NCBI GenBank assembly: GCA_019638695.1
Contig: JAHBTG010000029.1
Location: forward strand, 1-34,702
Length of the DNA: 34,702 bases
Direction of reading: 5' to 3'
From: Bacteroidota bacterium
GTDB taxonomy: Bacteria; Bacteroidota; Bacteroidia; J057; JAJTIE01
The position numbers were made by a program, and so were the translations under genes. Below, in pieces: positions 24,763 to 31,701 of the stretch (position 1 is its first letter; each line of letters starts with the position of its first letter). The notes under the pieces are model-generated. The model made no database searches, was not told the DNA's origin, and saw nothing but the letters and a program-made list of their open reading frames with translations.

Positions 24763-25668
24763 ATGCTGCGCATAGCTTACCGCGATTCCTATACCTATCC
24801 TTTGCCGGAGGGACATCGCTTCCCTATGCGCAAGTACGAACTGATCCCCCAGCAGCTGCTGTGGGAGAACAGCATCCGGCCGGAACAGCTTTTTGCCCCC
24901 GAACCACTGACCGAAGCCCAGGTGCTGCGGGTGCATGAGGCTGCTTACGTGCAGCAACTTGCACAGGCTACGCTGGAAAAACGTGCGGAGCGCCGCCTGG
25001 GTTTCCCGCAAAGCCCGGCGCTGTACCGCAGGGAAACGGAGATCTGCGGGGGTACCTGGCAGCTCTGCGAATATGCTCGCCAGCATGGTGTGGCCTTTAA
25101 TGTGAGCGGAGGCACCCACCATGCCTACCACAACCGGGGAGAGGGATTTTGTTTGCTCAATGACATTGCACTGGCTGCCCGGCTGCTGCTGGATGCCGGC
25201 CTGGCCCGGCAGATACTGGTCATAGACCTGGATGTGCACCAGGGAAATGGCACGGCCGCCATTTTTGTACAAGAGCCCCGTGTATTCACTTTCAGTATGC
25301 ATGGCCGGGCCAATTATCCCCTGCCCAAGGAAACCAGCGACCTGGATGTGCATTTGCCGCCCGGCACCTCGGATGCGGAGTACCTGGCCGAACTGGCTGC
25401 CCATTTGCCCCACCTGTTGTATAGCCTGCGGCCCGATCTTGCCTTTTACCAGGCGGGCGTGGATGTGCTGGCTACGGATAAGCTGGGGACCTTGTCCCTT
25501 TCCCTGGAGGGGTGCCGGCAACGGGACCATTTTGTCTTCAGTCAGTGCCGGCAGGCGGGTGTGCCTGTGGTTACCGTCATGGGCGGGGGCTATAGCCCCC
25601 GCCTCCACGATATTGTGGAGGCCCATTGCAATACCTACCGCACAGCGATCGAGATCTACGGCGGGTAG
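24763..25668 (+). CDS. class I-type histone deacetylase/acetoin utilisation-family deacetylase
   Basis: This 301-aa protein has the arginase/HDAC fold length of bacterial acetylpolyamine amidohydrolase/AcuC-like enzymes. Catalytic elements are GGTHHAYH (H119-H120 pair), LVIDLDVHQGNGT (zinc ligands D157, H159), AGVDVLATDKLG (D234) and MGGGYSPR (transition-state Y277). All canonical residues are therefore present and it should be an active zinc deacylase. Substrates in the family include acetyl-lysine, acetylpolyamines and other acyl groups, and the sequence alone does not choose. It is cytosolic, with no signal peptide, although its upstream partner is a surface lipoprotein aminopeptidase. The start is ATG 24763, four bases after that gene. 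Confidence 0.93.
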   Translation: MLRIAYRDSYTYPLPEGHRFPMRKYELIPQQLLWENSIRPEQLFAPEPLTEAQVLRVHEAAYVQQLAQATLEKRAERRLGFPQSPALYRRETEICGGTWQLCEYARQHGVAFNVSGGTHHAYHNRGEGFCLLNDIALAARLLLDAGLARQILVIDLDVHQGNGTAAIFVQEPRVFTFSMHGRANYPLPKETSDLDVHLPPGTSDAEYLAELAAHLPHLLYSLRPDLAFYQAGVDVLATDKLGTLSLSLEGCRQRDHFVFSQCRQAGVPVVTVMGGGYSPRLHDIVEAHCNTYRTAIEIYGG

Positions 25669-25828
25669 ACCCCTCAGGAGGGCACTGATATACCAATTTA
25701 CACCTCCACCAAACAAGATATTGCTCTACATTTCTGCCCAAAATGGCCTTACAGAAAAGGGCGAAACCGTGGGGCTTGCCGCGCAGGCGAACAGTCAAAA
25801 ACACCAATTCCATTGGATCGGTATCCTT

Positions 25829-25865
25829 TGCCAGATCCGGGATGAGCAGCGTTCCGGATCTGGCA
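25829..25865. repeat. 12-bp perfect inverted repeat
   Basis: TGCCAGATCCGG (25829-25840) and CCGGATCTGGCA (25854-25865) are perfect reverse complements around a 13-base loop. There is no T-run directly after it on either strand, so it is not a textbook terminator. Confidence 0.75.
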
Positions 25866-25899
25866 GCAATTGCCGCCCGGCAGGGGCCTTGAGCTTTTG

Positions 25900-25925
25900 C
25901 TTCTTTTGGGTCAAGCCAAAAGAAG
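25900..25925. terminator. 10-bp hairpin CTTCTTTTGG/CCAAAAGAAG, possible bidirectional terminator
   Basis: A perfect 10-bp stem with the 6-base loop GTCAAG lies midway between two convergent genes. The A/T-rich stem and position would suit 3'-end formation, but no T-run follows. Similar CTTCTTTTGG hairpins recur between genes in related genomes, as I recall, so it may instead be a dispersed repeat. Confidence 0.4.
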
Positions 25926-26021
25926 GCCACCCGCAGGGGCCAGGCGAGTTTAGATGCGGGAGTGGTTATCCTTGAGAGGGGAACTGGTGTGAGCTGTTGT
26001 GTAAATTGTATACTATTGCCC

Positions 26022-27626
26022 TCAGGAGAGTACGGCGGCGGCCTGGGCAGCCTGAATGCCCCTATACTGCGCTTCCTCGAAAATAGAGATACCCGAAACA
26101 TCCGTGTGGGCCAGGTGCAGGCCCTGATGCGGTTGTTTCAACTGCTCCCGTGCGGTGCCCCAGAGATAGCCGGGCGTGGGGGCCACCATGCCATGTCCCC
26201 ATACCCAGATATCCATGCCTGTCAGCAGGCTGCGGATGTCCGGATGCATAGGTTGCAAGTCTTCCAGGATACTGGCTGCCCACTGGCGGTGGCTCCGCCT
26301 AAAGGCTACTGCCCGGGCTTCCTGCGGCGGCAGGTCTGTCAGTGGATAATAGTAGGTGAGGGTTACCTCTTTCCGGTAACCTTGTAACAACTGGTGGTTG
26401 GCCAGTACATACCCTACACCCTTTCCCCGGTAGTTCACATTGTCCCAGTGCATCGGTTCGCCCTGGTGGGCGGGTTCGTGTTTCAGGTGAAGCTGGGCCA
26501 CCACCCAGGGGGTATGCAATAGTTTGGGGACCGCAGGCGCCTCCGGGTAAATGTACGGCAGGGTGTGCAGGGGGCTGGCATAAATAACCTGCCGGCAGCG
26601 ATATCCCTGTGCCTTTTGGGTATCCGGCAAAAAAACGCTGACCTCCCATCCGTGGGTGGTGCGTTGTAGGTTATAGACCAGGCTGCGCACCTGCATATGG
26701 TCTTGTACCCGTGCGGTGAGATACCGGGCTAGGTGGGCATTGCCCATAGGCCAGGTGAGTTCCGCGTCTTCCGGGGCATTGGCCGCCTGCCCGCGGCGAC
26801 CCGCCAGGTAGTGTAGCCCGGCCCAGGTGGAGGTCTGTGCCAGCGTGCTGCCGTAGTCGTCGCGGCAGCAGTAGTCGAGATACCATAGCAGTTCCGGACT
26901 ATGATACCCTGCTTGCTGCAGATATTGCGCCAGGGAGAGGGTATCCAGCGCTTTGGGGCTTTGCGGTGAGGAGAGGTCCAGCGGAATGGCAAAGTGAGGT
27001 GTGCCCTGGCTGTCCCTGGCCTCGCGCAGGGTCTCTACGTGGCTGAAAAAGCGGGCGTATTCCTCCCGGGTTTGTTCCGTAATGCCCCGCATGGGTATCA
27101 AGCCTTTTTGCCAGGTTCCCCGGTACCACAGCCGTTCCTGCGGGGCATGGCACAGGGCCCGTTCGTCAAAAACCGGTAAGCCGCCGGCATAGTCTGTGAT
27201 AAGGCCCATTTCTTCAAGCAATTCCCGTACGTGAACGGACTCCGCATTGGGAACAGGCAGGTAATGTGCTCCCCAGGGGTAGGCAGTGTGTGCGCTATGT
27301 CCTGCCCGGCTGTTCCCTCCGCTCTCTGCCTCCAGTTCCAGCAAACGGAAGGGGATGCCCTTCTTTTCCAGCGCATAGGCGGCGCTTAGGCCGCTGATAC
27401 CTGCACCCACGATGATCACGGGGATCTCTTCCCAGTGTGCGGGCTTCGGGAACTGTCGCTTGCGGAGCAGATGCCCGGCCTGTGCGTCCGGCCCCAGGAG
27501 ATAGCCGGGGATATCCGTTTCCTGCGTTTCCCCGCAGGCGGCCAGCAGGGGCGCTATCCCCAGGGCGGCAGCGGTGTGCAGCCCCCGTTTCAGGAACTGC
27601 CTTCGGCTATACTCAGGGGTTGGCAT
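26022..27626 (-). CDS. Tat-exported FAD-dependent oxidoreductase (amine oxidase-like) with lipobox
   Basis: This 534-aa protein starts at ATG 27626. A TTG seven codons earlier is less likely. The N-terminus carries a twin-arginine motif SRRQFLK (residues 7-13), then a hydrophobic stretch ending in the lipobox LLAAC (Cys31), so it should be folded in the cytosol, exported by Tat and lipid anchored. The FAD/NAD-binding fold begins with VIIVGAGISGLSAAYALE (GAGISG near residue 74), followed by LLELEAESGGNSRAG, the second dinucleotide-site element of flavin amine oxidases. It overlaps the aminopropyltransferase gene by 14 bases. Amine oxidase activity on polyamines is suggested by the context only. 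The substrate is unproven. Confidence 0.88.
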   Translation of the reverse strand: MPTPEYSRRQFLKRGLHTAAALGIAPLLAACGETQETDIPGYLLGPDAQAGHLLRKRQFPKPAHWEEIPVIIVGAGISGLSAAYALEKKGIPFRLLELEAESGGNSRAGHSAHTAYPWGAHYLPVPNAESVHVRELLEEMGLITDYAGGLPVFDERALCHAPQERLWYRGTWQKGLIPMRGITEQTREEYARFFSHVETLREARDSQGTPHFAIPLDLSSPQSPKALDTLSLAQYLQQAGYHSPELLWYLDYCCRDDYGSTLAQTSTWAGLHYLAGRRGQAANAPEDAELTWPMGNAHLARYLTARVQDHMQVRSLVYNLQRTTHGWEVSVFLPDTQKAQGYRCRQVIYASPLHTLPYIYPEAPAVPKLLHTPWVVAQLHLKHEPAHQGEPMHWDNVNYRGKGVGYVLANHQLLQGYRKEVTLTYYYPLTDLPPQEARAVAFRRSHRQWAASILEDLQPMHPDIRSLLTGMDIWVWGHGMVAPTPGYLWGTAREQLKQPHQGLHLAHTDVSGISIFEEAQYRGIQAAQAAAVLS

Positions 27627-29106
27627 AGCGGCTCCATTCTTCTTCAAAATACTGCACCAGCACCTGTGTGCTCAGCCGGTTGACCTCTACCGGCTGGCGC
27701 GCCATATCCGGGGGGAAATTGCACATGGCGACAAAGGTGGATGCTGTGAGGAAACGCAAGTTGGGCGGCAGGTGCCCCGGGCGAGGGGGTTCGTGTCCGG
27801 CCAGTACAAATCCCCATTCCCCAAAAGAGGGTACGTAGGCATGGTAGGGCAGGGTGTGGAAGCCCGCCGCCGCAATGGTGCGTTCTACGCACCAGAAGGC
27901 CTTGGGGGCAAAATAAGGGCTGGTGCTTTGCACCACAAAGACCCCGCCTGGACGCAGGATGCGGTGCAGGCTCTGGTAAAAATGCTGGCTGTAGAGCTTG
28001 GCAATGCTGAAGCTCGTGGGGTCCGGAAAGTCTATGATGATGACATCGTAAGTGGCGGCGGCCGATCTCACCCAGTGAAAGGCATCCGTGTTGACGATAC
28101 GCAGCCTGGGGCTTCCCAGGCTCTCACTGTTAAGCCGTGCCAGTTGCCCTTTGCCGAAAAGGCGGGTCATCTCCGGGTCCAGTTCCACCAGCGTGATGCT
28201 GTCTACGCTGGCATGGCGCAATACCTCCCGCACAGCAAAACCATCCCCTCCGCCCAGGATAAGTACCCGGCGCGGTTGCGGGGTGCTTACCATTGCCGGG
28301 TGCACCAGGCTCTCGTGGTAGCGGTATTCGTCGGCGCTGTCGAACTGCAGGTTGCCGTTCAGAAAGAGGCGGTATCCTTTATTACTATGGGTGAGGACGA
28401 TGCGCTGATAGGGCGTGGTGCGGGCCGTGACCACGTGGTCTGCATAGGCGCTGGCTTCTGCCGCATACTGGATGTCCTGCGCCCAGATGAACCCACCCAG
28501 CAGCAGCAGCCATACCAAAGCCCCGCCGGCATAGTGGCCTGCCAGTCCTTTGAGCTGTCCCCGGAAGTAGTAGATGGTCCACAGGGCCACGGTGGTATTG
28601 AGCAGGCCGAAGAGCAGCCCTGTGCGCAGGATGCCCAGGTGCGGGATCAGCAGCAAAGGGAACAGGATGCTGGCCAGCAGGGCCCCGATATAGTCAAATG
28701 TGAACACATGGGCTACCAGGCTGCTGAAGGGATAGCGGTCTTTGAGAATGCGCATCAGCAGGGGAATCTCCAGCCCTACCAGCGTGCCGGTGAGGAAAAG
28801 AAGCCCGAAGAGCAGGCCCTGGAAGCCTGTGCCTACATTGAACAGTACGAACAGCAATGTGGCGCTGAATCCGCCCACCAGCCCCACCAGTAACTCTACG
28901 CGGATAAAGGTGGCCAGCAGGGCAGTCTGCACATAGCGGGAGAGGAAGCTGCCCACGCCCATGCTGAACAGGTAAACCCCGATCACCAGTGAGAACTGGG
29001 TGATGCTGTCGCCCAGCAGGTAGCTGGCCAGTGTGGCACTCAGCAGCTCATAGACCAGTCCGCAGGTACTGATAACCAGGGCCGATAACAGGAGCAGCCT
29101 GCCCAT
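27613..29106 (-). CDS. membrane-embedded polyamine aminopropyltransferase (spermidine synthase-like)
   Basis: This 497-aa protein has about seven transmembrane helices in residues 1-210, followed by a spermidine synthase-like catalytic domain (~220-497). The polyamine/dcAdoMet signature LNGNLQFDSADEYRYHESL is at 249-267. The nucleotide motif ILGGGDG is at 283-289, VELD at 307-310, and the catalytic-loop region IIIDFPDP at 356-363 takes the place of the canonical DSTDP. Soluble spermidine synthases lack the helices. Membrane versions are known in many bacteria. It should transfer an aminopropyl group from decarboxylated AdoMet, near or within the membrane. No AdoMet decarboxylase gene is adjacent. 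The start follows the DUF350 stop by three bases and the 3' end overlaps the oxidoreductase gene. Confidence 0.92.
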   Translation of the reverse strand: MGRLLLLSALVISTCGLVYELLSATLASYLLGDSITQFSLVIGVYLFSMGVGSFLSRYVQTALLATFIRVELLVGLVGGFSATLLFVLFNVGTGFQGLLFGLLFLTGTLVGLEIPLLMRILKDRYPFSSLVAHVFTFDYIGALLASILFPLLLIPHLGILRTGLLFGLLNTTVALWTIYYFRGQLKGLAGHYAGGALVWLLLLGGFIWAQDIQYAAEASAYADHVVTARTTPYQRIVLTHSNKGYRLFLNGNLQFDSADEYRYHESLVHPAMVSTPQPRRVLILGGGDGFAVREVLRHASVDSITLVELDPEMTRLFGKGQLARLNSESLGSPRLRIVNTDAFHWVRSAAATYDVIIIDFPDPTSFSIAKLYSQHFYQSLHRILRPGGVFVVQSTSPYFAPKAFWCVERTIAAAGFHTLPYHAYVPSFGEWGFVLAGHEPPRPGHLPPNLRFLTASTFVAMCNFPPDMARQPVEVNRLSTQVLVQYFEEEWSRYANP

Positions 29107-29109
29107 GTA

Positions 29110-29319
29110 CTAGCCGCGGATGGCAGAAGCAATGATATGCGCCATGCTCAGCAGGAACATGCCGATGAGGACGGCCACCGCCACATTCTGTTTCTCTGTG
29201 ACCTCATGCCATAGTTTCTCTGGCGTGAGCAGCTCCAGGATGAGGAAGGCCATCACCAGGATGAGCAGGCCCAGCCCGGAGAAGACAAGTGCATTGAGTA
29301 CGTAATCCCAGTGTATCAT
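29110..29319 (-). CDS. DUF350-type small membrane protein, half length
   Basis: This 69-aa protein has two transmembrane helices: ALVFSGLGLLILVMAFLIL (~10-28) and VAVAVLIGMFLLSMAHIIA (~46-64). They are joined by a charged loop ELLTPEKLWHEVTEKQN. The pattern FxxLGLxILVxxFxILELLTP and EKxNxAVAxxxGxFLLxxxxIxxxAI matches the DUF350 repeat, seen in E. coli YjfL, where ~130 aa contain two copies and four helices. This version has only one copy and would have to work as a dimer. It sits between the 50-aa protein and the aminopropyltransferase with gaps of 12 and 3 bases, so it is part of one operon. Confidence 0.85.
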   Translation of the reverse strand: MIHWDYVLNALVFSGLGLLILVMAFLILELLTPEKLWHEVTEKQNVAVAVLIGMFLLSMAHIIASAIRG

Positions 29320-29331
29320 GGTGATATATAG

Positions 29332-29484
29332 TTACTTGTGGTGATAGGCGCCTGCGGCACCCGGTTGCGCATGTGTGGCCTGCGGTCCTGCCAGCAGGTA
29401 CCGGATGATACTGAAGCCACGGGCATTGGTCAGCCAGAAGCCGCCCAGCAGGGCTATGGCGAAGACGATGTAGAACTTACGCAT
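29332..29484 (-). CDS. 50-aa membrane miniprotein in the polyamine-type cluster
   Basis: A short frame begins at ATG 29484, 17 bases after the stop of the membrane DUF4178 gene, and ends TAA 29332-29334, 12 bases before the DUF350 start. The product begins MRKFYIVFAIALLGGFWLTN, giving a positively charged start and one transmembrane helix (~4-20). A GFSIIRYLLAG segment follows, and the Ala/Gly/His-rich tail ends AYHHK. The frame fills an otherwise empty gap within a tightly packed operon, which supports it as real. Homologues were not checked and I do not recognise a family. It is probably a small subunit or anchor of the same membrane system. Confidence 0.7.
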   Translation of the reverse strand: MRKFYIVFAIALLGGFWLTNARGFSIIRYLLAGPQATHAQPGAAGAYHHK

Positions 29485-29501
29485 GGGGGTAGGCAGGTGA
29501 T

Positions 29502-30812
29502 TTAGTCGCCGGAAGCATAGGGGTTATAGTCGCTTTCTGCCCAGCGCCTGCGCTCGAATAACAGCGAGCGTATGCGGTAGACGACAGGCAACAGGCAGAG
29601 GACCAGCACAGCCAGGAAGAAGTTACCATAAGGACTTACGCCGCGCACTACACTGACCTGTAGTCCTTTGGGGCCGTTCTGCGGCATGATCACGAAGATC
29701 TCCAGGTGATAGGTGCCCTGGGGTACGTTGTTGATGAGCGAAGAAGCCCGCTGGCTGCCTTCGCTCCAGCTGCCTTCTGAGTCTACGCCTGAATAATACT
29801 CCATGTTCTCCGCTACCTCGAACGAGGCGCCCGTCTGCTCATTTACCAGGGTATAATAGACCTCTGCCCAGTTATTGCTGAGCCCCGGCATTTCGGTGTT
29901 GATCTCGATATTGTCGGTTTCCCCGGTTACCCCGAAAGGGGCAGAGATATAAGTGGGGAACGAATCTGTGGAAGCGCTTCCCTGTATGGAGAAGCCCGTA
30001 CTCCGCTGGGTAAAGTTGAGCTCACTACGAAATGCCACTTCCTCTTTTGCACGAATGGCAGAGATCGCCTGGAGCACGATGAGAGCCACCACCGCCAGGA
30101 GGCACGTGAGGGTCATGGCACGCACCGTGCGCTTGTGCGGATTGGGCTGCGACGGCGCCACTCCTTTGACGGATGGCAGCTTGAGGTGGGGTATGGTTTT
30201 GCAGGCTGCCCGCAGCTCTGCCCGGCTGATATACCGGCCATGCGTCCAGGCAGTTTCTTCCTTGTTGGATTCTACATTCAGGTTATAGGGCGGGCAGATA
30301 TAATCTGCAAAAGAACCCTTGTCTCCCACCCGGGCCCGCCAGTAGAACTCTCCCAGCACATAGGTAGTCTCATAGTGGCCCTTGTGATAGAGCTTGTAAT
30401 ACTTTTTCTGCCAGGACTGCGTCTGGTTGGTGGGATGCAGCTCAAAGTGCGACGTCAGCGGCTCATTGAGGAGGAAATGCCCTTCATACTGGGACAGCCA
30501 GCGGAACCCGTAGCGGGGGTTGTACAGCAGCAGTTCTTCCCAGCTGTATTTCCATTTCACGTCCTTTTTGATCTGCATCCCGATGATTTCCCACTCATGG
30601 CCGTCGAACTGCACCCGGCTGCCCAGGGGCAGCGTAGGTTTCTGCGCATTCTTTTGCGCTTCAATGACCTTGTACTCCGGCGTGTTGACGTCTATCAGGC
30701 TGTTGCAATACTGGCAGGCCAGGGTGACGGTGTGGCCGGGAGCCCTCAGTTCCAGGCTGCCGCCGCAGTGGGGGCAGCTGAAGGTGCGTGCATATTTGGC
30801 AGAAGTGGTCAT
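29502..30812 (-). CDS. DUF4178 zinc-ribbon membrane protein
   Basis: This 436-aa protein starts with a zinc ribbon: CPHCGG (residues 14-19) and CQYCN (~33-37). The DUF4178 domain follows (~60-200), with LGSRVQFDGHEWEIIGMQIK, SWEELLLYNPRYGFRWLSQY and the Trp/Gly-rich EGHFLLNEPL. Two transmembrane helices lie at ~229-247 (TCLLAVVALIVLQAISAI) and ~402-420 (FFLAVLVLCLLPVVYRI), enclosing an external beta-rich region. DUF4178 proteins occur beside polyamine genes and DUF350, with unproven function. The start lies three bases after the other DUF4178 gene's stop. Having a cytosolic zinc ribbon and an external domain fits an adaptor linking the cytosol to the envelope (inference). Confidence 0.87.
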   Translation of the reverse strand: MTTSAKYARTFSCPHCGGSLELRAPGHTVTLACQYCNSLIDVNTPEYKVIEAQKNAQKPTLPLGSRVQFDGHEWEIIGMQIKKDVKWKYSWEELLLYNPRYGFRWLSQYEGHFLLNEPLTSHFELHPTNQTQSWQKKYYKLYHKGHYETTYVLGEFYWRARVGDKGSFADYICPPYNLNVESNKEETAWTHGRYISRAELRAACKTIPHLKLPSVKGVAPSQPNPHKRTVRAMTLTCLLAVVALIVLQAISAIRAKEEVAFRSELNFTQRSTGFSIQGSASTDSFPTYISAPFGVTGETDNIEINTEMPGLSNNWAEVYYTLVNEQTGASFEVAENMEYYSGVDSEGSWSEGSQRASSLINNVPQGTYHLEIFVIMPQNGPKGLQVSVVRGVSPYGNFFLAVLVLCLLPVVYRIRSLLFERRRWAESDYNPYASGD

Positions 30813-30815
30813 GGC

Positions 30816-31454
30816 TCAGAACTTCCAGCCATGCAGGCTGCGCAGGTTGTGAAGGTTCAGGGAATCGAAATGCACGTACCTGCCCAGGTACAAGCGGGGC
30901 GCTTCTTCGCCTTTGGGGTAATCCAGCGTGGCAAAACGCTGATGCTGCCCGGCCAGGTCTACCACTGTGGCCTGGTCCTCCGGCGCAAGCCGGAACGGTA
31001 ATTCGCCTTCTATACCGGCGTAGGTGATCTTTTTGAAGTCGATAGGGATATACTCAATGCCTGCCAGCTTCTGCCATTTACCCAGCTTCAGCTCGCTGAG
31101 CGGGGGAATAGGCGGGTTATCTTTGGCCGGGAAGCTGAGCATCCAGAAGCCCTGGGCCTCGGCCAGCCAGCCGATGGTGTCATTGGCAAAGTAGAGGTAC
31201 CACTCGTTCCACATGCCGCTGTGGTACTGCACCTTGAGCCTGCCGACCACCTCAAAAGCCTTGCCGTCATACTTGCCCGTGGCGCCCGTTTGCAGCGGGC
31301 TGTTGTCGTCCGGCATATCTGCCACGGTGCCCAGCGCCCGGGTGTAGTCGTCCACCCGCACCAGCATACTGCCGCAATGCGTGCAGACGCAGTTGACCGA
31401 AAAACGGTCTTTGAATCGCACGGGGCCGCCACAGTTAGCACAGGTAGTGGTCAT
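30816..31454 (-). CDS. soluble DUF4178 zinc-ribbon protein
   Basis: This 212-aa protein starts at ATG 31454 (MTTTCANCGGPVRF). An upstream in-frame ATG at 31535 lies in repeat-like DNA and is rejected. The zinc ribbon has CANCGG and CVCTHCGS. The DUF4178 region (~60-190) includes YDGKAFEVVGRLKVQYHSG, WNEWYLYFANDTIGWLAEAQ and GFWMLSFPAK. No membrane helix is seen, so it should be cytosolic and pair with the membrane DUF4178 protein that follows three bases later. It is the first gene of the six-gene leftward cluster. No perfect promoter box was found in the 50 bases before it. Confidence 0.87.
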   Translation of the reverse strand: MTTTCANCGGPVRFKDRFSVNCVCTHCGSMLVRVDDYTRALGTVADMPDDNSPLQTGATGKYDGKAFEVVGRLKVQYHSGMWNEWYLYFANDTIGWLAEAQGFWMLSFPAKDNPPIPPLSELKLGKWQKLAGIEYIPIDFKKITYAGIEGELPFRLAPEDQATVVDLAGQHQRFATLDYPKGEEAPRLYLGRYVHFDSLNLHNLRSLHGWKF

Positions 31455-31530
31455 GCCTGCAAGATACGGAATCTCATTATTGCAGTATATAGGTGGGGCT
31501 ATCCTTTGGTATGCCTGGGGAACCCAAACC

Positions 31531-31591
31531 GTCATGCCGAACTGGTTTCGGCATCTCCCGCACGCGTCATCCTGAGCGCAGCGAAGGATCT
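31531..31591. repeat. dispersed intergenic repeat (GTCATGCCGAA / GTCATCCTGAGC type)
   Basis: Two related modules are present. The first contains ATGCCGAA-CTGGT-TTCGGCAT (8-bp inverted repeat, 31534-31554). The second is the CGTCATCCTGAGC...GAAGGATCT module (31565-31591), with ATCCT/AGGAT ends. This family of non-coding repeats is very common between genes in Bacteroidota and other phyla, as I recall. It often produces spurious ORF translations such as HAELVSAS and VILSAAKDL. Confidence 0.75.
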
Positions 31592-31604
31592 CTGTCCTCC
31601 CTGC

Positions 31605-31623
31605 GGGTGGGGGTGGGGGAGGG
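31605..31623 (+). other. G-quadruplex motif with one-base loops
   Basis: GGG-T-GGGGG-T-GGGGG-A-GGG: four guanine tracts separated by single bases, the most stable class of predicted G-quadruplex. It lies on the plus strand in the non-coding DNA between the XRE gene's terminator and the start of the DUF4178 cluster. Confidence 0.6.
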
Positions 31624-31649
31624 TCTTATGGGCCCCCCTTAAATACAAA

Positions 31650-31668
31650 ACCCGGGGGTCTCCCGGGT
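31650..31668 (-). terminator. terminator after the XRE regulator gene
   Basis: The stem ACCCGGG/CCCGGGT (7 bp, 5-base loop) is followed on the minus strand by TTTTGTATTT. It lies 34 bases past the stop of the leftward regulator gene. Confidence 0.65.
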
Positions 31669-31701
31669 CTTTGTGCTTGTTTGTTGGAGGGGGGCGGGCG
31701 T

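Larger units (their letters stand above)
25669..26021. other. 353-bp convergent intergenic region rich in inverted repeats
   Basis: No convincing gene lies here. Open frames crossing it have no family signal. It separates the rightward deacetylase gene from the leftward oxidoreductase gene, so both transcripts end in it. Two strong inverted repeats are listed separately. A GC-rich tract (GGGGCC and CCCGCAGGGGCC) surrounds them. The composition and hairpins suggest a dispersed repeat element. A genome-wide comparison was not possible. Confidence 0.6.

Noticed and set aside
25669-26021. CRISPR array or insertion sequence in the repeat-rich gap
   Set aside because: There are no regularly spaced direct repeats, no transposase and no target-site duplication, only inverted repeats.
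27574-28893. 439-codon plus-strand open frame opposite the aminopropyltransferase
   Set aside because: It is antisense to a gene with complete GGGDG and DEYRYHE motifs. The translation shows no family signal.
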